DNA of 64,000 nt from Methylococcaceae bacterium. GTDB lineage: Bacteria; Pseudomonadota; Gammaproteobacteria; Methylococcales; Methylomonadaceae. The translations under genes were made by a program, and so were the position numbers. A model generated the notes under the pieces. It was not told the DNA's origin and did not search any database. It saw only the letters and a program-made list of their open reading frames with translations. The first letter of the stretch is position 1. Each line of letters opens with the position of its first letter. Positions 37,144-49,993 of this stretch are shown piece by piece. The stretch covers positions 204,710-268,709 of the forward strand of contig JAUYBL010000007.1 in assembly GCA_030693065.1 (NCBI GenBank), written 5' to 3'.

Positions 37144-39410
37144 TCAAACAACTCCGCAAAGCTAGCCTGAATCCCTGCCGCAAGGCCAGCTGCTTTCTCA
37201 TTCAATTCCGCCAGTTCGCTATGAATTTCCATCATGCGCGTCCTGAAAGCCTCGCCGTCATCATCGTCTTCGACGTTAAGCGTCACGCCGACATAACGCC
37301 CCGGTGTCAATGAATAGTCGTTGGTGGCAATCTCGGCTTGCGTGACCGCCTTGCATAAACCGGGCACATCTTCATACAAGCCATGCGGGAAGCGGCTAAG
37401 CAGCCAGTGGCCTTGGGCGATGAAGTAAGCGGCACGCTTGCAGGCGTCCACGGCCAGATCGCGCACGGTGGGTTTTTCGCGTTTTTTCAGGTCGCGGGGC
37501 AACAAGGCTTTCTTGGCTTCGCGGGCACTATCGAAAGCCAAGCCGGACCACTGGCGAACGCGCAGGCTTTTTTCTGCCAACTCCAGCAGCTTGAGCGCCG
37601 CCTTGTAACGAGCTTCCAATTCCGCCAGCGCAGTTTTCAAGCTTGGGTTAAAAGCTTCGAGGCGGTTTTGCATATCCTTGCGCGCGGTAAAATCGGCATC
37701 CAGGCCCAAGGCTTCGATGGCCGATAGTTCTTTGCTTGCGGCATGCAACAAAGTATCCAGCGTGGTTTGGCATTCGGTATGTTGCGCTTGCAGGTCGGCT
37801 AGAGCGCTGCGGTAGTCTGCAAGCAGCTCATCGTTCAAGCCGTGTTCCTCGCCCAGTTTGTCGCGCACGGCGGCAACGGCGTTGCTGTCTTCGGTCAGTT
37901 TGCCGAGAGCGGCCAGATCAGCGATTAAGCTTTCGACCATCTGCTGATCGGCGCTCAAGCGTTCTGGTAATGTCGCCAGCTTTTGGCCGACCTGATGTTG
38001 ATAGCGTGCCAGCAGCTCAACAAACTTGTGCTGTTCGCCGCGATACAGCCAGGCAACCGCATTAAGGTTAGCAAGCTGTTCGTCGGTAAACACATGCGAG
38101 CGGGCAGACACCACGGTGTAAACGTTGCGGGCGTCGATCATCAACACCGTGTTGAGCAGGTCGGCCGGTTTGCCTTTGTCGTAAAACCATAGTGTACATG
38201 GCAAGCTGCGGGTATAGAAGAATTTGGGGCCGATGGACATCATCACGTCGACATGGCCGGTTTCAACCAGCTTTTGGCGAATATCGCGGTCTTTGTTGCC
38301 TGCATCCGAGGCACTGGAAGCCATGACGAACCCGGCCCGGCCATTGGTGTTTAAATAGCTGTAGAAGTATTGAATCCACAGGCTGTTGGCATTGGAGATG
38401 TTTTCGCCTTCGCCGCCGTTTTTGCCTTTGCTCTTGCCGGTAATGCCCGGCAGCCCGAAAGGCAGGCGGCCGGTCTGGTTCTCGCCGACTTGGCTTTTAA
38501 TCTTGGCAACCTGCACGCCATCGACGTTGAACGGCGGATTGGCCATCACGAAATCACAAAGGCCGACCAGTTGGTGATGGTCTTCGTAGAAGGTATTGCC
38601 GATGCGGATTTTGCCTTCCAGGCCATGCACAGCCAAGTTCATCCGCGCTAGTTTGCTATTGAGGTCGGCTTTTTCCTGTCCGTAAAAAGTGATGTCGATG
38701 TCGTGGGTGTTCTGGTGACAAACGTCTTCGATAAAATGGCCGGTCTGCACAAACATGCCCGCCGAGCCGCAAGCCGGATCAAGCACGGTGCCATGGCCGG
38801 GCTCGATAATGTTAACAATCATCCGTACCAGACTGGGCGGTGTAAAGAACTCGCCGCCTTCCTGAGCGCCGCTTTGGGCGAACTGGTTGAGGAAATATTC
38901 GTAAATGCGCCCGAACACGTCGCCCTTGGCTTGCGCGAGCACCGGGCTGTTGAAGATTTTGACCAGTTCCGCCAACAAATCGCGCTCCAGCCCGAGATAA
39001 TCCTTAGGCAAGGCACCAGCCAATAACTTGTTGCCATTTTGATCGGTGACGGAATCTTCAATGGCAATCATCGCGTCGCGGATCGCTTCGCCGACATTGG
39101 TGCCTGCAGGCAATGCAGCCAGGTAATCGTAACGCGAGGTTTCAGGCAGGTAAATGGCAGCTTTGCCCTGAAAGCCGAGTTTAATGCGCTCTTCACGCAG
39201 GGCACCGGTCGCGCGGGCCGGGATGTCTTTCTCCACATCAGGCAACAAGGCGTTGAAACGGGTGGTGGCATGACGCAGGAAGATCAACCCAAGCACGGGC
39301 ATTGAGTATTCGTTGGCGGTGAGCTTGGAATTAGCGCGAAGCTGGTCGGCCGCTTCCCAAAGGTCGTCTTCGAGTTGTTTGAGTTCTTGATAATCCATTA
39401 AAGACGCCAT
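37140..39410 (-). CDS. hsdM: Type I restriction-modification DNA methyltransferase (system 1)
   Basis: 756 residues from the ATG at 39410. It methylates adenine using S-adenosylmethionine: motif I DPACGSAGMFVQ, motif IV NPPF (CDFVMANPPFNVDG). It is longer than classical HsdM (about 500) because residues beyond about 430 form a long helical, probably coiled-coil extension (LLARYQHQVGQKLATLPERL, LAELEARYKAALKLLELAEK). A GTG at 39431 could add 7 residues but lies in a perfect palindrome. Coupled to hsdS. Confidence 0.94.
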   Translation of the reverse strand: MASLMDYQELKQLEDDLWEAADQLRANSKLTANEYSMPVLGLIFLRHATTRFNALLPDVEKDIPARATGALREERIKLGFQGKAAIYLPETSRYDYLAALPAGTNVGEAIRDAMIAIEDSVTDQNGNKLLAGALPKDYLGLERDLLAELVKIFNSPVLAQAKGDVFGRIYEYFLNQFAQSGAQEGGEFFTPPSLVRMIVNIIEPGHGTVLDPACGSAGMFVQTGHFIEDVCHQNTHDIDITFYGQEKADLNSKLARMNLAVHGLEGKIRIGNTFYEDHHQLVGLCDFVMANPPFNVDGVQVAKIKSQVGENQTGRLPFGLPGITGKSKGKNGGEGENISNANSLWIQYFYSYLNTNGRAGFVMASSASDAGNKDRDIRQKLVETGHVDVMMSIGPKFFYTRSLPCTLWFYDKGKPADLLNTVLMIDARNVYTVVSARSHVFTDEQLANLNAVAWLYRGEQHKFVELLARYQHQVGQKLATLPERLSADQQMVESLIADLAALGKLTEDSNAVAAVRDKLGEEHGLNDELLADYRSALADLQAQHTECQTTLDTLLHAASKELSAIEALGLDADFTARKDMQNRLEAFNPSLKTALAELEARYKAALKLLELAEKSLRVRQWSGLAFDSAREAKKALLPRDLKKREKPTVRDLAVDACKRAAYFIAQGHWLLSRFPHGLYEDVPGLCKAVTQAEIATNDYSLTPGRYVGVTLNVEDDDDGEAFRTRMMEIHSELAELNEKAAGLAAGIQASFAELFE

Positions 39411-39415
39411 AAAAA

Positions 39416-39453
39416 AATTCGAGGTAACCACATTCGTTCGGTTACCTCGAATT
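39416..39453. promoter_or_regulatory. Perfect 14-bp palindrome immediately before hsdM
   Basis: AATTCGAGGTAACC (39416-39429) and GGTTACCTCGAATT (39440-39453) are exact inverted repeats 10 bases apart, ending 6 bases before the hsdM ATG. They cover the ribosome-binding region. Either a repressor operator or an mRNA hairpin limiting hsdM translation would fit. Confidence 0.65.
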
Positions 39454-39560
39454 AAAAAACATGAATGTTAAATGTTCAAGCTGGGAGGAAAACTGCCGAA
39501 CTCCCCTTAACTGCATGACATCATTTTTTGTTTCAGTCTGCAGTCACTCTTAAAACTTAT

Positions 39561-39757
39561 TTCATTAGTTTTGAGATTTTTTTGGGAACTATTCAGCGCG
39601 AAGCACAACAGCCCCTCTCCGGAGGGAGAGGGTAGGGTGAGGAGAATCTAAAGCAAAGAAAAATGCTTATTTTGATCCCCTCATCCCAACCTTCTCCCGG
39701 TGGGAGAAGGGGCGAATTGCCGCGCTGAATAGTTATTTTTTTCATTAATTATGAGAT
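39561..39757. repeat. Composite repeat between hsdM and gyrB
   Basis: Three layers are visible. 17-base direct repeats TTCATTAGTTTTGAGAT (39561-39577) and TTCATTAATTATGAGAT (39741-39757) differ at two positions. Inside them are perfect 14-bp inverted repeats AACTATTCAGCGCG (39587-39600) and CGCGCTGAATAGTT (39721-39734). Inside those is a REP/BIME copy (39611-39713). This accounts for most of the non-coding stretch 39454-39773, where gyrB also ends. Confidence 0.7.
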
Positions 39758-39773
39758 CTGACAGTCACGATAG

Positions 39774-43306
<3,533 letters not shown>

Positions 43307-43316
43307 GGTGCAGTGG

Positions 43317-44417
43317 TTACAGCCTCATCGGCATAACGACAAATTTGTAAATAGAATCATTGGGTTCATCAATAATGCAACTGCTGATGTTGCTGGCAAT
43401 AGTCAATACAGCAAGTTCAGAATCTAAGTTAGACACAGCATCCAACAAATACTGCGCGTTAAAAGCTATCGTTAACGGCTCACCTGTATATTCAATAATC
43501 AATTCTTCTTCAGCTTCATCATGCTCTGGGTTATGAGTGCTGATGCGCATGCTGTCCGACGTAATATCAAGCGTTACGCCTTTGAATTTTTCATTGGATA
43601 AAATGGCAACGCGAGTCAGGGCTTCTTTGAACAACTGTTTTTGAATGTGAATTTGGTTCAAAAATTCTTGGCCGAATACTTTACTGAAATCGGGATATTT
43701 CGCATCAACCAATTTTGCAGAAAACACCAGGTTGTTGATAAAAATCCGCACATTGCTGCTGGAAAATTCTACTTTCAAATCAATATCAGGATTATCTAAC
43801 AGCCGATTTAATTCTTGTACGCCTTTTCTAGGCATGATGATTCGTGCTTCAAATCCTGCTGGTTGTTCCAATTGATCTTCAAAAACGGCTAAGCGGTGCC
43901 CATCAGAGCCTACTAATTTCAATCTGCTGTTAGATATATTTAGTAACAAGCCATTGAGATAGTAACGAACATCCTGATTGGCCATGCAAAAAATGGTTTT
44001 TTCCAACGCTTTTTTAAGCTGCCCGGCATTGATAACAAAATGATGTTCCAATTCCGATTCGGAAAATTCAGGATAATTTTCTGCAGGTAAACAACTTAAA
44101 GAAAAACGGCTCCGATTAGAAAGGATTTTGACCTTATCATCTTGTAGCTCCAGTTTTATATCAGCGCCATTGGGCAATAATCGGCAAATATCTAAAAACT
44201 TTCTTGCAGGAACGGTAATTGCGCCTGGCGTGGAATTGGCTACATTAACCTTAGCGATAATCTGAATTTCCAAATCCGTGCCGGTCAACGTTAACTGATC
44301 GTTTTCCATTACCAAGAGCACATTGGACAAAATGGGCATGGTTTGTCTTTTTTCTATCACACTGACAATTTGCTGCAGTGGACTTAAAAGGTCTTCTCTA
44401 TTAATAATAAATTTCAT
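43317..44417 (-). CDS. dnaN: DNA polymerase III beta subunit (sliding clamp)
   Basis: 366 residues, standard for the family (MKFIINREDLLSPLQQIVSV, GSDGHRLAVFE, C-terminus FVVMPMRL). The ring-shaped dimer tethers polymerase III to DNA. It follows dnaA after a 187-base gap and precedes recF. Confidence 0.98.
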   Translation of the reverse strand: MKFIINREDLLSPLQQIVSVIEKRQTMPILSNVLLVMENDQLTLTGTDLEIQIIAKVNVANSTPGAITVPARKFLDICRLLPNGADIKLELQDDKVKILSNRSRFSLSCLPAENYPEFSESELEHHFVINAGQLKKALEKTIFCMANQDVRYYLNGLLLNISNSRLKLVGSDGHRLAVFEDQLEQPAGFEARIIMPRKGVQELNRLLDNPDIDLKVEFSSSNVRIFINNLVFSAKLVDAKYPDFSKVFGQEFLNQIHIQKQLFKEALTRVAILSNEKFKGVTLDITSDSMRISTHNPEHDEAEEELIIEYTGEPLTIAFNAQYLLDAVSNLDSELAVLTIASNISSCIIDEPNDSIYKFVVMPMRL

Positions 44418-44604
44418 AAAAGATTATTTTCTATTTTTACTATTAGCTTAGTTAATTACTGTTAATAACTACTTTTTATACTTTAAAATCAAAAAGATAG
44501 GGTGTTCATGTTGATGTGTTAAACCAGGTAAGATGCTTGTGCATAGATTGTGGGTAAATAGTGCTTGTTAACAACAACAGCATTTATACACAGGTTGCTC
44601 AATG
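44418..44604. promoter_or_regulatory. dnaA-dnaN intergenic region with DnaA boxes; oriC candidate
   Basis: An AT-rich block (44418-44500) lies next to DnaA-box-like 9-mers: TGTGGGTAA (44549-44557, reverse complement TTACCCACA), TTATACACA (44584-44592) and the weaker TGTGCATAG (44538-44546). The first two differ from TTATCCACA at one position. Together with the flanking dnaA/dnaN and nearby parS sites this suggests the origin or a DnaA-autoregulated promoter. The dnaA-rpmH gap shows no convincing box. Confidence 0.5.
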
Positions 44605-45918
44605 CTAATGTGACAGGGTTCTTAACAGGTTGGAATAATCTTCAGCAACCTTGCTGTCAGCCTCCTTAAGCTCTGCAATGCGTTTACATGCATTCATTAC
44701 TGTCGTGTGATCTCGCCCACCAAAAGCATCGCCTATTTCTGGAAAGCTGTGTGAGGTTAGTTCCCTTGCTAAACACATGGCCATTTGGCGAGGACGAGTA
44801 ATTGATTGTCGGCGGTTTTTAGAAGATAAGTCGGCAACTCTAATTTTGAAATATTCAGCAACCGTTTTTTGAATATTATCGATATTAACCAATTTATCCT
44901 GTAAAGAAATCAAATCATGCAAAGCTTCTTTGGTAAATTCAGTCGTGATTTCTTTGCCGGTAAACTGTGCGTTGGCAATGACTCGTCTAAGGGCGCCTTC
45001 AAGATCACGGACATTAGAAGGGATTCTTTTAGCCATAAAAAAAGCAACTTCTTGCGGCAGTTCCACGTTAACCAATGCCGCTTTATTCATCAGAATAGCC
45101 GCACGAGTTTCCAGGTCGGGGGGCTCAATAGATACCGGCAAGCCCCAACTGAATCTTGATTTCAAACGATCTTCAAGACCAACGATTTCTTTGGGATATT
45201 TGTCACAGGTCAAAACGACCTGATGCTTTTTTTCTAAAAGCGTATTAAATGTATGAAAAAACTCTTCTTGTGAGCGCTCTTTGCCGGCAAAAAACTGAAT
45301 ATCATCAATTAACAGCACATCAATGCTTCGGTAATACTCTTTGAAAGAATTAATGGCGTTTTGTTGCAAAGCCCTGACCATATCCTGGACAAACTTTTCT
45401 GAGTGCAAATAAACAACCGTTGCTGAAGGATTATGTTGTAAAACAGCATTGCCAATAGCGTGCATTAAATGCGTTTTGCCCAATCCTGAGCTTCCGTATA
45501 TAAGCAAAGGATTATAAGCCTTGCCGATATTCTCAGAGACTTGCATAGAGGCAGCACGTGCTAATTGATTCGATTTGCCTTCAACAAAATTATCAAAGGT
45601 GAATGCTTTATTTAAAAAATTGGGTCCCGCTTTTTTTCCATCTGCAGCTTTGGGTACCTTAGTAACCTGGGGAGTGACACTTCTCGAGCCTATTTCAAAA
45701 ATCAAATCTAATGTGCCATTAGAAAATTCATGAATAGCGTCTGCAAGTTTTACAAAATAGTGCTCTTTTACCCAATCCAGTACAAAACGGTTGGGGGCTA
45801 GCAAGGTCAATTGTCCATCAGCTTCTTGGGCTTGAAGTGGACGGATCCAGGTACTGAAATCGGATGCGGAGATTTCATTTTCTAATTTTGCCAGGCAATT
45901 AGTCCAAATAGCGCTCAT
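44605..45918 (-). CDS. dnaA: Chromosomal replication initiator DnaA
   Basis: 437 residues. AAA+ ATPase with Walker [18 protein letters not shown], Walker [14 protein letters not shown] and the C-terminal DNA-binding signature [15 protein letters not shown]. It opens oriC. Domain II is short. It is divergent from rpmH and first in dnaA-dnaN-recF-gyrB. Confidence 0.98.
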   Translation of the reverse strand: MSAIWTNCLAKLENEISASDFSTWIRPLQAQEADGQLTLLAPNRFVLDWVKEHYFVKLADAIHEFSNGTLDLIFEIGSRSVTPQVTKVPKAADGKKAGPNFLNKAFTFDNFVEGKSNQLARAASMQVSENIGKAYNPLLIYGSSGLGKTHLMHAIGNAVLQHNPSATVVYLHSEKFVQDMVRALQQNAINSFKEYYRSIDVLLIDDIQFFAGKERSQEEFFHTFNTLLEKKHQVVLTCDKYPKEIVGLEDRLKSRFSWGLPVSIEPPDLETRAAILMNKAALVNVELPQEVAFFMAKRIPSNVRDLEGALRRVIANAQFTGKEITTEFTKEALHDLISLQDKLVNIDNIQKTVAEYFKIRVADLSSKNRRQSITRPRQMAMCLARELTSHSFPEIGDAFGGRDHTTVMNACKRIAELKEADSKVAEDYSNLLRTLSH

Positions 45919-46000
45919 TAATAATTATAACTTTCTGATTAATTTGATTAAATAAACTGCGTGCAATCTGTGTAATGCAACCAAGCGGAAGCCTACGGAA

Positions 46001-46029
46001 TTGACAGGGGTAGTGCTTTATCTTATCAT
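46001..46029 (+). promoter_or_regulatory. Sigma-70 promoter of the rpmH-rnpA operon
   Basis: TTGACA (46001-46006), a 17-base spacer and TATCAT (46024-46029), about 65 bases before the rpmH start codon. A perfect -35 and near-consensus -10 fit a strong ribosomal-protein promoter. Confidence 0.85.
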
Positions 46030-46096
46030 CCGCTGTCTTTTTTATCCGTTTTTGTTAATGCCCGTTTTATCTCGTTTATTTTAAGGAACAAGTGCA

Positions 46097-46231
46097 ATGA
46101 AAAGAACCTATCAACCCAGCAAAATCAAGCGCGCTAGAACTCATGGTTTTCGCGCCAGAATGGCAACTAGAAATGGTCGTAAAGTACTTAATGCTCGTAG
46201 AGCAAAAGGCCGCGCCAAATTAACTGTTTAG
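46097..46231 (+). CDS. rpmH: Ribosomal protein L34
   Basis: 44 residues, very basic ([20 protein letters not shown], then [20 protein letters not shown]), the standard L34 sequence and length. Shine-Dalgarno AAGGAAC precedes the ATG. It heads rpmH-rnpA-yidD-yidC-mnmE. Confidence 0.98.
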   Translation: MKRTYQPSKIKRARTHGFRARMATRNGRKVLNARRAKGRAKLTV

Positions 46232-46611
46232 TTGACAATGACCTAACCGAGGAGTCTTTTAGTTTTCCTCCAAAGTTAAGGTTAAAAAAACCAATTGAAT
46301 ACAAAAAGGTATTTTCCAAGCCCGTAAAATCATCTGATCAGTATTTTACGTTGCTAGCCATCAAAAATGATTTTGATCATCCAAGATTGGGCTTGGCAAT
46401 CGCCAAAAAAAACATAAGAAAGGCAGTACACAGGAATGTGATTAAACGAACTGTCCGGGAAAGTTTCAGATTAAAACAACAAAATTTGGGGAGTATGGAT
46501 GTTGTTGTATTGGCTCGCAAAGAAGCAATTGACGCACCTTCTCAATTACTAAGACAGTCACTGGAAAAACACTGGCTTAGGTTGGTAAATCGATGCGCTT
46601 CTTGCTCATAG
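46219..46611 (+). CDS. rnpA: Ribonuclease P protein component, non-canonical start
   Basis: The frame holds RnpA homology from [19 protein letters not shown] through [10 protein letters not shown] and [10 protein letters not shown] to the RNR-type motif [13 protein letters not shown]. The first canonical start codon in it is a TTG at 46351, which would delete the conserved N-terminus. From the last upstream stop (46198) to 46351 there is no ATG, GTG, TTG or CTG in frame. An ATT at 46219, 9 bases after AAAAGG, overlaps the rpmH end and is the best candidate; it would give 130 residues. A sequence error is possible. The gene overlaps yidD at its 3' end, the usual arrangement. Confidence 0.85.
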   Translation: MNCLVDNDLTEESFSFPPKLRLKKPIEYKKVFSKPVKSSDQYFTLLAIKNDFDHPRLGLAIAKKNIRKAVHRNVIKRTVRESFRLKQQNLGSMDVVVLARKEAIDAPSQLLRQSLEKHWLRLVNRCASCS

Positions 46612-46826
46612 CACTCTTAAAGTTTTACAAATACTTTATTAGCCCGTTGTTAGGCAATAATTGCCGTTTCTATCCCAGCTGTTCAAGTTATGCTTTAGAA
46701 GCACTCCAAGTTCATGGAGCCATCATCGGCTCCTACCTCACCCTTAAAAGATTATTGAGATGTCATCCTTTTCACGAAGGCGGCATTGATCCTGTTCCAG
46801 AAAAATTTGGTAAAAAAAATGGATAA
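46593..46826 (+). CDS. yidD: Membrane protein insertion efficiency factor YidD
   Basis: 77 residues with the YidD signature [20 protein letters not shown], then [12 protein letters not shown] and [15 protein letters not shown] small membrane-associated protein that aids YidC-dependent insertion. Overlaps the 3' ends and starts of both neighbours (rnpA and yidC). Confidence 0.96.
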   Translation: MRFLLIALLKFYKYFISPLLGNNCRFYPSCSSYALEALQVHGAIIGSYLTLKRLLRCHPFHEGGIDPVPEKFGKKNG

Positions 46827-48552
46827 CATAAGATTTGTACTAATCGTAACTTTTGCAATGCTGGTCTTTATGCTGCAACAAGCGTGGCAAGCAGACTATG
46901 GTCCAAAACCTCAAGTTGCTGAAGTGGTAACTTCAGAAGCTGTCAGCACCAAAGAGGACCTTCCGGCTACTGCAGCCAATACTGCACAAACACAAACAGA
47001 GCAGCAAACTGGCGAAGCACCCACCGCTCCAAAAGTCGCAGTGTCAAATAATTTGATCACTGTAAAAACTGACGTTATTGCCCTACAGATAGACTTGCAA
47101 GGCGGCAGCATCACCAATTTGGATTTATTAAATTATCCTGTCGAAAAAGAAAACACTGTCGTAAACACTTTGCGCAGCTTGGTCGGGTTATCAGTTCCAG
47201 AAATCAATTCTGCACCGGTGCGTTTATTTAATAATAACCAAGAAAAATTATTCCTTGCTCAAAGTGGTTTGATAGCTGCGCCAGGTCAAACAGCACCTGA
47301 TCATTACACCCCCTTTACCAGCCAGCAAACCAGCTACAGCCTGCAACCCGGCCAAGATAGCCTGGTCGTGCCAATTACCTGGACTGATGGCAATGGCCTA
47401 GTCGTCACCAAAAGCTTTACCTTTAAACCGGGCAGTTACGAAATTACCCTGGCTCAAAAAGTAAGCAATCAATCGGGCAAAATCTGGAGCGGCAGACAAT
47501 ATAACCAACTGGTAAGAGCGCCTGATCAAACTACCGGCGGTATGTTGACCGGCGGCATGCGCGCTTATACTGGTGGCGTTATTTCTACTCTGAAAGAAAA
47601 ATATAAAAAGATCAGTTTTGATGACATGACCGATGAAAATCTGGATGTCACCAGCCAAGGCGGTTGGACGGCGATTATTCAACATTACTTTGCTTCTGCC
47701 TGGATTCCGCCCGCAGAGCAAGAAAATCATTTTTATACCAAAGCGTTATCAGATGGTCGTTATGTCATCGGCTCAATTTCACCCATGACAAATGTTGAGC
47801 CCAATGCTGACACGCAATTTGTTTCGCAATTATTTGCCGGCCCAAAGATTCAGCCAATGATGGAAAAAATCGCTCCAGGCTTAGAATTAACAGTTGATTA
47901 CAGCGTGCTGACAATTATTGGTAAACCTATCTATTGGTTGCTCAATCAAATTCATAGTGTGACCAATAACTGGGGTTGGGCGATTATCGGCGTCACCTTA
48001 GTCATCAAATTGCTGTTCTTTCCGTTATCGCAAGCCAGCTACAAATCAATGGCGAAGATGCGCAAAATTCAGCCGCGTCTTAAAGAACTGCAAGAGCGTT
48101 TTGCTGACGATAGACCTCGTTTCAACACTGAAATGATGGCTATGTATAAAAAAGAAAAGGTCAATCCACTGGGTGGCTGCTTACCGATACTGGTACAGAT
48201 CCCCGTCTTTATGGCGTTGTACTGGGTATTGAGCGAAACCGTTGAGTTCCGCCAAACACCTTTTATTCTGTGGATTCAAGATATGTCCATCGAAGATCCT
48301 TTGTACATATTGCCGATCATCATGGGCATCACCATGAAAATTCAGCAAAGCCTAAACCCGGCGCCTATCGATCCGGTACAAGCTAAAGTGATGAAGATGT
48401 TCCCAATCGTATTTACCGTGTTCTTCCTGTTTTTCCCTGCAGGTCTAGTGCTGTACTGGGTAGTCAACAACACGCTGTCGATCTTGCAACAATGGTATAT
48501 CACCAAACATGTGCTTGAAGACGATGCGCACGCTCACCATAAAGCCCATTAA
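46819..48552 (+). CDS. yidC: Membrane protein insertase YidC
   Basis: 577 residues from [20 protein letters not shown]. An N-terminal anchor, a large periplasmic domain, then the conserved insertase core ([27 protein letters not shown]-type [34 protein letters not shown]). It inserts membrane proteins alone or with Sec. The start overlaps the yidD end by 8 bases. Confidence 0.97.
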   Translation: MDNIRFVLIVTFAMLVFMLQQAWQADYGPKPQVAEVVTSEAVSTKEDLPATAANTAQTQTEQQTGEAPTAPKVAVSNNLITVKTDVIALQIDLQGGSITNLDLLNYPVEKENTVVNTLRSLVGLSVPEINSAPVRLFNNNQEKLFLAQSGLIAAPGQTAPDHYTPFTSQQTSYSLQPGQDSLVVPITWTDGNGLVVTKSFTFKPGSYEITLAQKVSNQSGKIWSGRQYNQLVRAPDQTTGGMLTGGMRAYTGGVISTLKEKYKKISFDDMTDENLDVTSQGGWTAIIQHYFASAWIPPAEQENHFYTKALSDGRYVIGSISPMTNVEPNADTQFVSQLFAGPKIQPMMEKIAPGLELTVDYSVLTIIGKPIYWLLNQIHSVTNNWGWAIIGVTLVIKLLFFPLSQASYKSMAKMRKIQPRLKELQERFADDRPRFNTEMMAMYKKEKVNPLGGCLPILVQIPVFMALYWVLSETVEFRQTPFILWIQDMSIEDPLYILPIIMGITMKIQQSLNPAPIDPVQAKVMKMFPIVFTVFFLFFPAGLVLYWVVNNTLSILQQWYITKHVLEDDAHAHHKAH

Positions 48553-48558
48553 CAGGCT

Positions 48559-49899
48559 ATGCTGATAAACGGCGGCACCATAGCCGCCATTGCGACACCG
48601 CCCGGTAACGGCGGTGTCGGCATCATCCGAATCTCCGGGCCTCTGGTTTCCCAGATAGCCACCCAACTGCTCAACAAAACCTTAACTCCTCGGCTAGCGC
48701 ACTATTCATCTTTTGTGGATGAACACGGCGTAATTATCGATTCCGGCATTGCCTTGTATTTTCCTGGCCCCGCCTCCTATACCGGCGAAGACACCCTTGA
48801 ACTGCAAGGCCACGGCGGCTCAGTCGTCTTGGATATGCTGCTAAGACGAGTTCTCGCACTGGGTGCCAGATTAGCCAATCCCGGCGAATTTACCGAACGC
48901 GCCTTCCTTAACAACAAACTGGATCTGGCCCAAGCCGAAGCCGTTGCCGACTTAATCGAAAGCAGCACCGAGCAATCCGTGCGGTCCGCGCAAAAATCCA
49001 TGCAAGGCGTTTTTTCAACACAAGTAAACGAGCTGGTTGAAGAACTCACCGAACTTAGAATTTATGTTGAAGCAGCAATTGATTTTGTTGATGAAGAAAT
49101 CGACTTTTTATCCGATGGCGTCGTCGAAAATCGCTTAACTAAACTGCAGCAAAAACTCACCCAAATCCAGGCCACCGCGCAACAAGGCCGATTATTACGT
49201 GACGGCATGACGATCGTGCTGGCAGGCAAACCCAACGCCGGTAAATCCAGTTTACTTAACGCTCTGGCAGGACACGAAGCCGCCATCGTCACCGACATTG
49301 CCGGTACCACTCGCGACGTGTTAAGAGAACGCATACAGCTTGATGGTATGCCCTTGCACATCATTGACACCGCAGGCTTGCGCGAAAGCGACAACGCCGT
49401 AGAAAAAGAAGGCATCCGCCGCGCCCATGCAGAAATCCAAAAAGCCGATAAAGTGTTATTGCTGATCGACGCCCGCGACCCTGAAACCCAATCCATCCTC
49501 GACACCCTGCCTCAAGATGTCGACATCGTTAAAATCTACAACAAAATCGACTTGCTCGGCATTGCCCCGGAAATTAAACAAAGCGAACACGACACCAGCA
49601 TTTACCTGTCTGTAAAAACCGGTAACGGCATGGAGTTGTTAACTCAATATCTCAAACAAAGCGTTGGCTTTAATGCCTCTGCCGATAACGTCTTCATCGC
49701 CAGAAGAAGGCATATCGAAGCCCTAAATAAAGGCCAAGAATTTGTCGAAAGCGCCATTGAGCAGCTAAAAGTCCAAGCCGGAGAACTGGTCGCCGAAGAC
49801 TTAAGACAAGCCCAAAACAGCCTTGGCGAAATCACCGGCTTTGTCAGTTCTGACGACCTGCTTGGAAAAATCTTCTCCAGCTTTTGCATCGGTAAATAA
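48559..49899 (+). CDS. mnmE: tRNA modification GTPase MnmE (TrmE)
   Basis: 446 residues. With MnmG it installs the 5-carboxymethylaminomethyl group on U34 of some tRNAs. The N-terminal folate-binding domain ([20 protein letters not shown]), G domain ([32 protein letters not shown]) and C-terminal FCIGK are all present. It ends the rpmH operon; the second RM locus begins 94 bases later. Confidence 0.97.
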   Translation: MLINGGTIAAIATPPGNGGVGIIRISGPLVSQIATQLLNKTLTPRLAHYSSFVDEHGVIIDSGIALYFPGPASYTGEDTLELQGHGGSVVLDMLLRRVLALGARLANPGEFTERAFLNNKLDLAQAEAVADLIESSTEQSVRSAQKSMQGVFSTQVNELVEELTELRIYVEAAIDFVDEEIDFLSDGVVENRLTKLQQKLTQIQATAQQGRLLRDGMTIVLAGKPNAGKSSLLNALAGHEAAIVTDIAGTTRDVLRERIQLDGMPLHIIDTAGLRESDNAVEKEGIRRAHAEIQKADKVLLLIDARDPETQSILDTLPQDVDIVKIYNKIDLLGIAPEIKQSEHDTSIYLSVKTGNGMELLTQYLKQSVGFNASADNVFIARRRHIEALNKGQEFVESAIEQLKVQAGELVAEDLRQAQNSLGEITGFVSSDDLLGKIFSSFCIGK

Positions 49900-49993
49900 C
49901 CCGTCTCAACTGACGCAAAACCGTTATAGACCATAGTTTGTATGGTGTGGATTTATCCGCACCTACAACCAAACCAATCCCAGAAAGGATTCC

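Noticed and set aside
45919-46096. dnaA-rpmH gap as oriC
   Set aside because: No 9-mer close to TTATCCACA was seen here; the boxes are in the dnaA-dnaN gap instead.
46351-46611. rnpA starting at TTG 46351
   Set aside because: Would remove about 30 conserved residues that are clearly encoded upstream in the same frame.
49944-49963. DnaA box TTATCCGCA before the second hsdM
   Set aside because: A single one-mismatch 9-mer within a hairpin, far from the origin gap; expected by chance.
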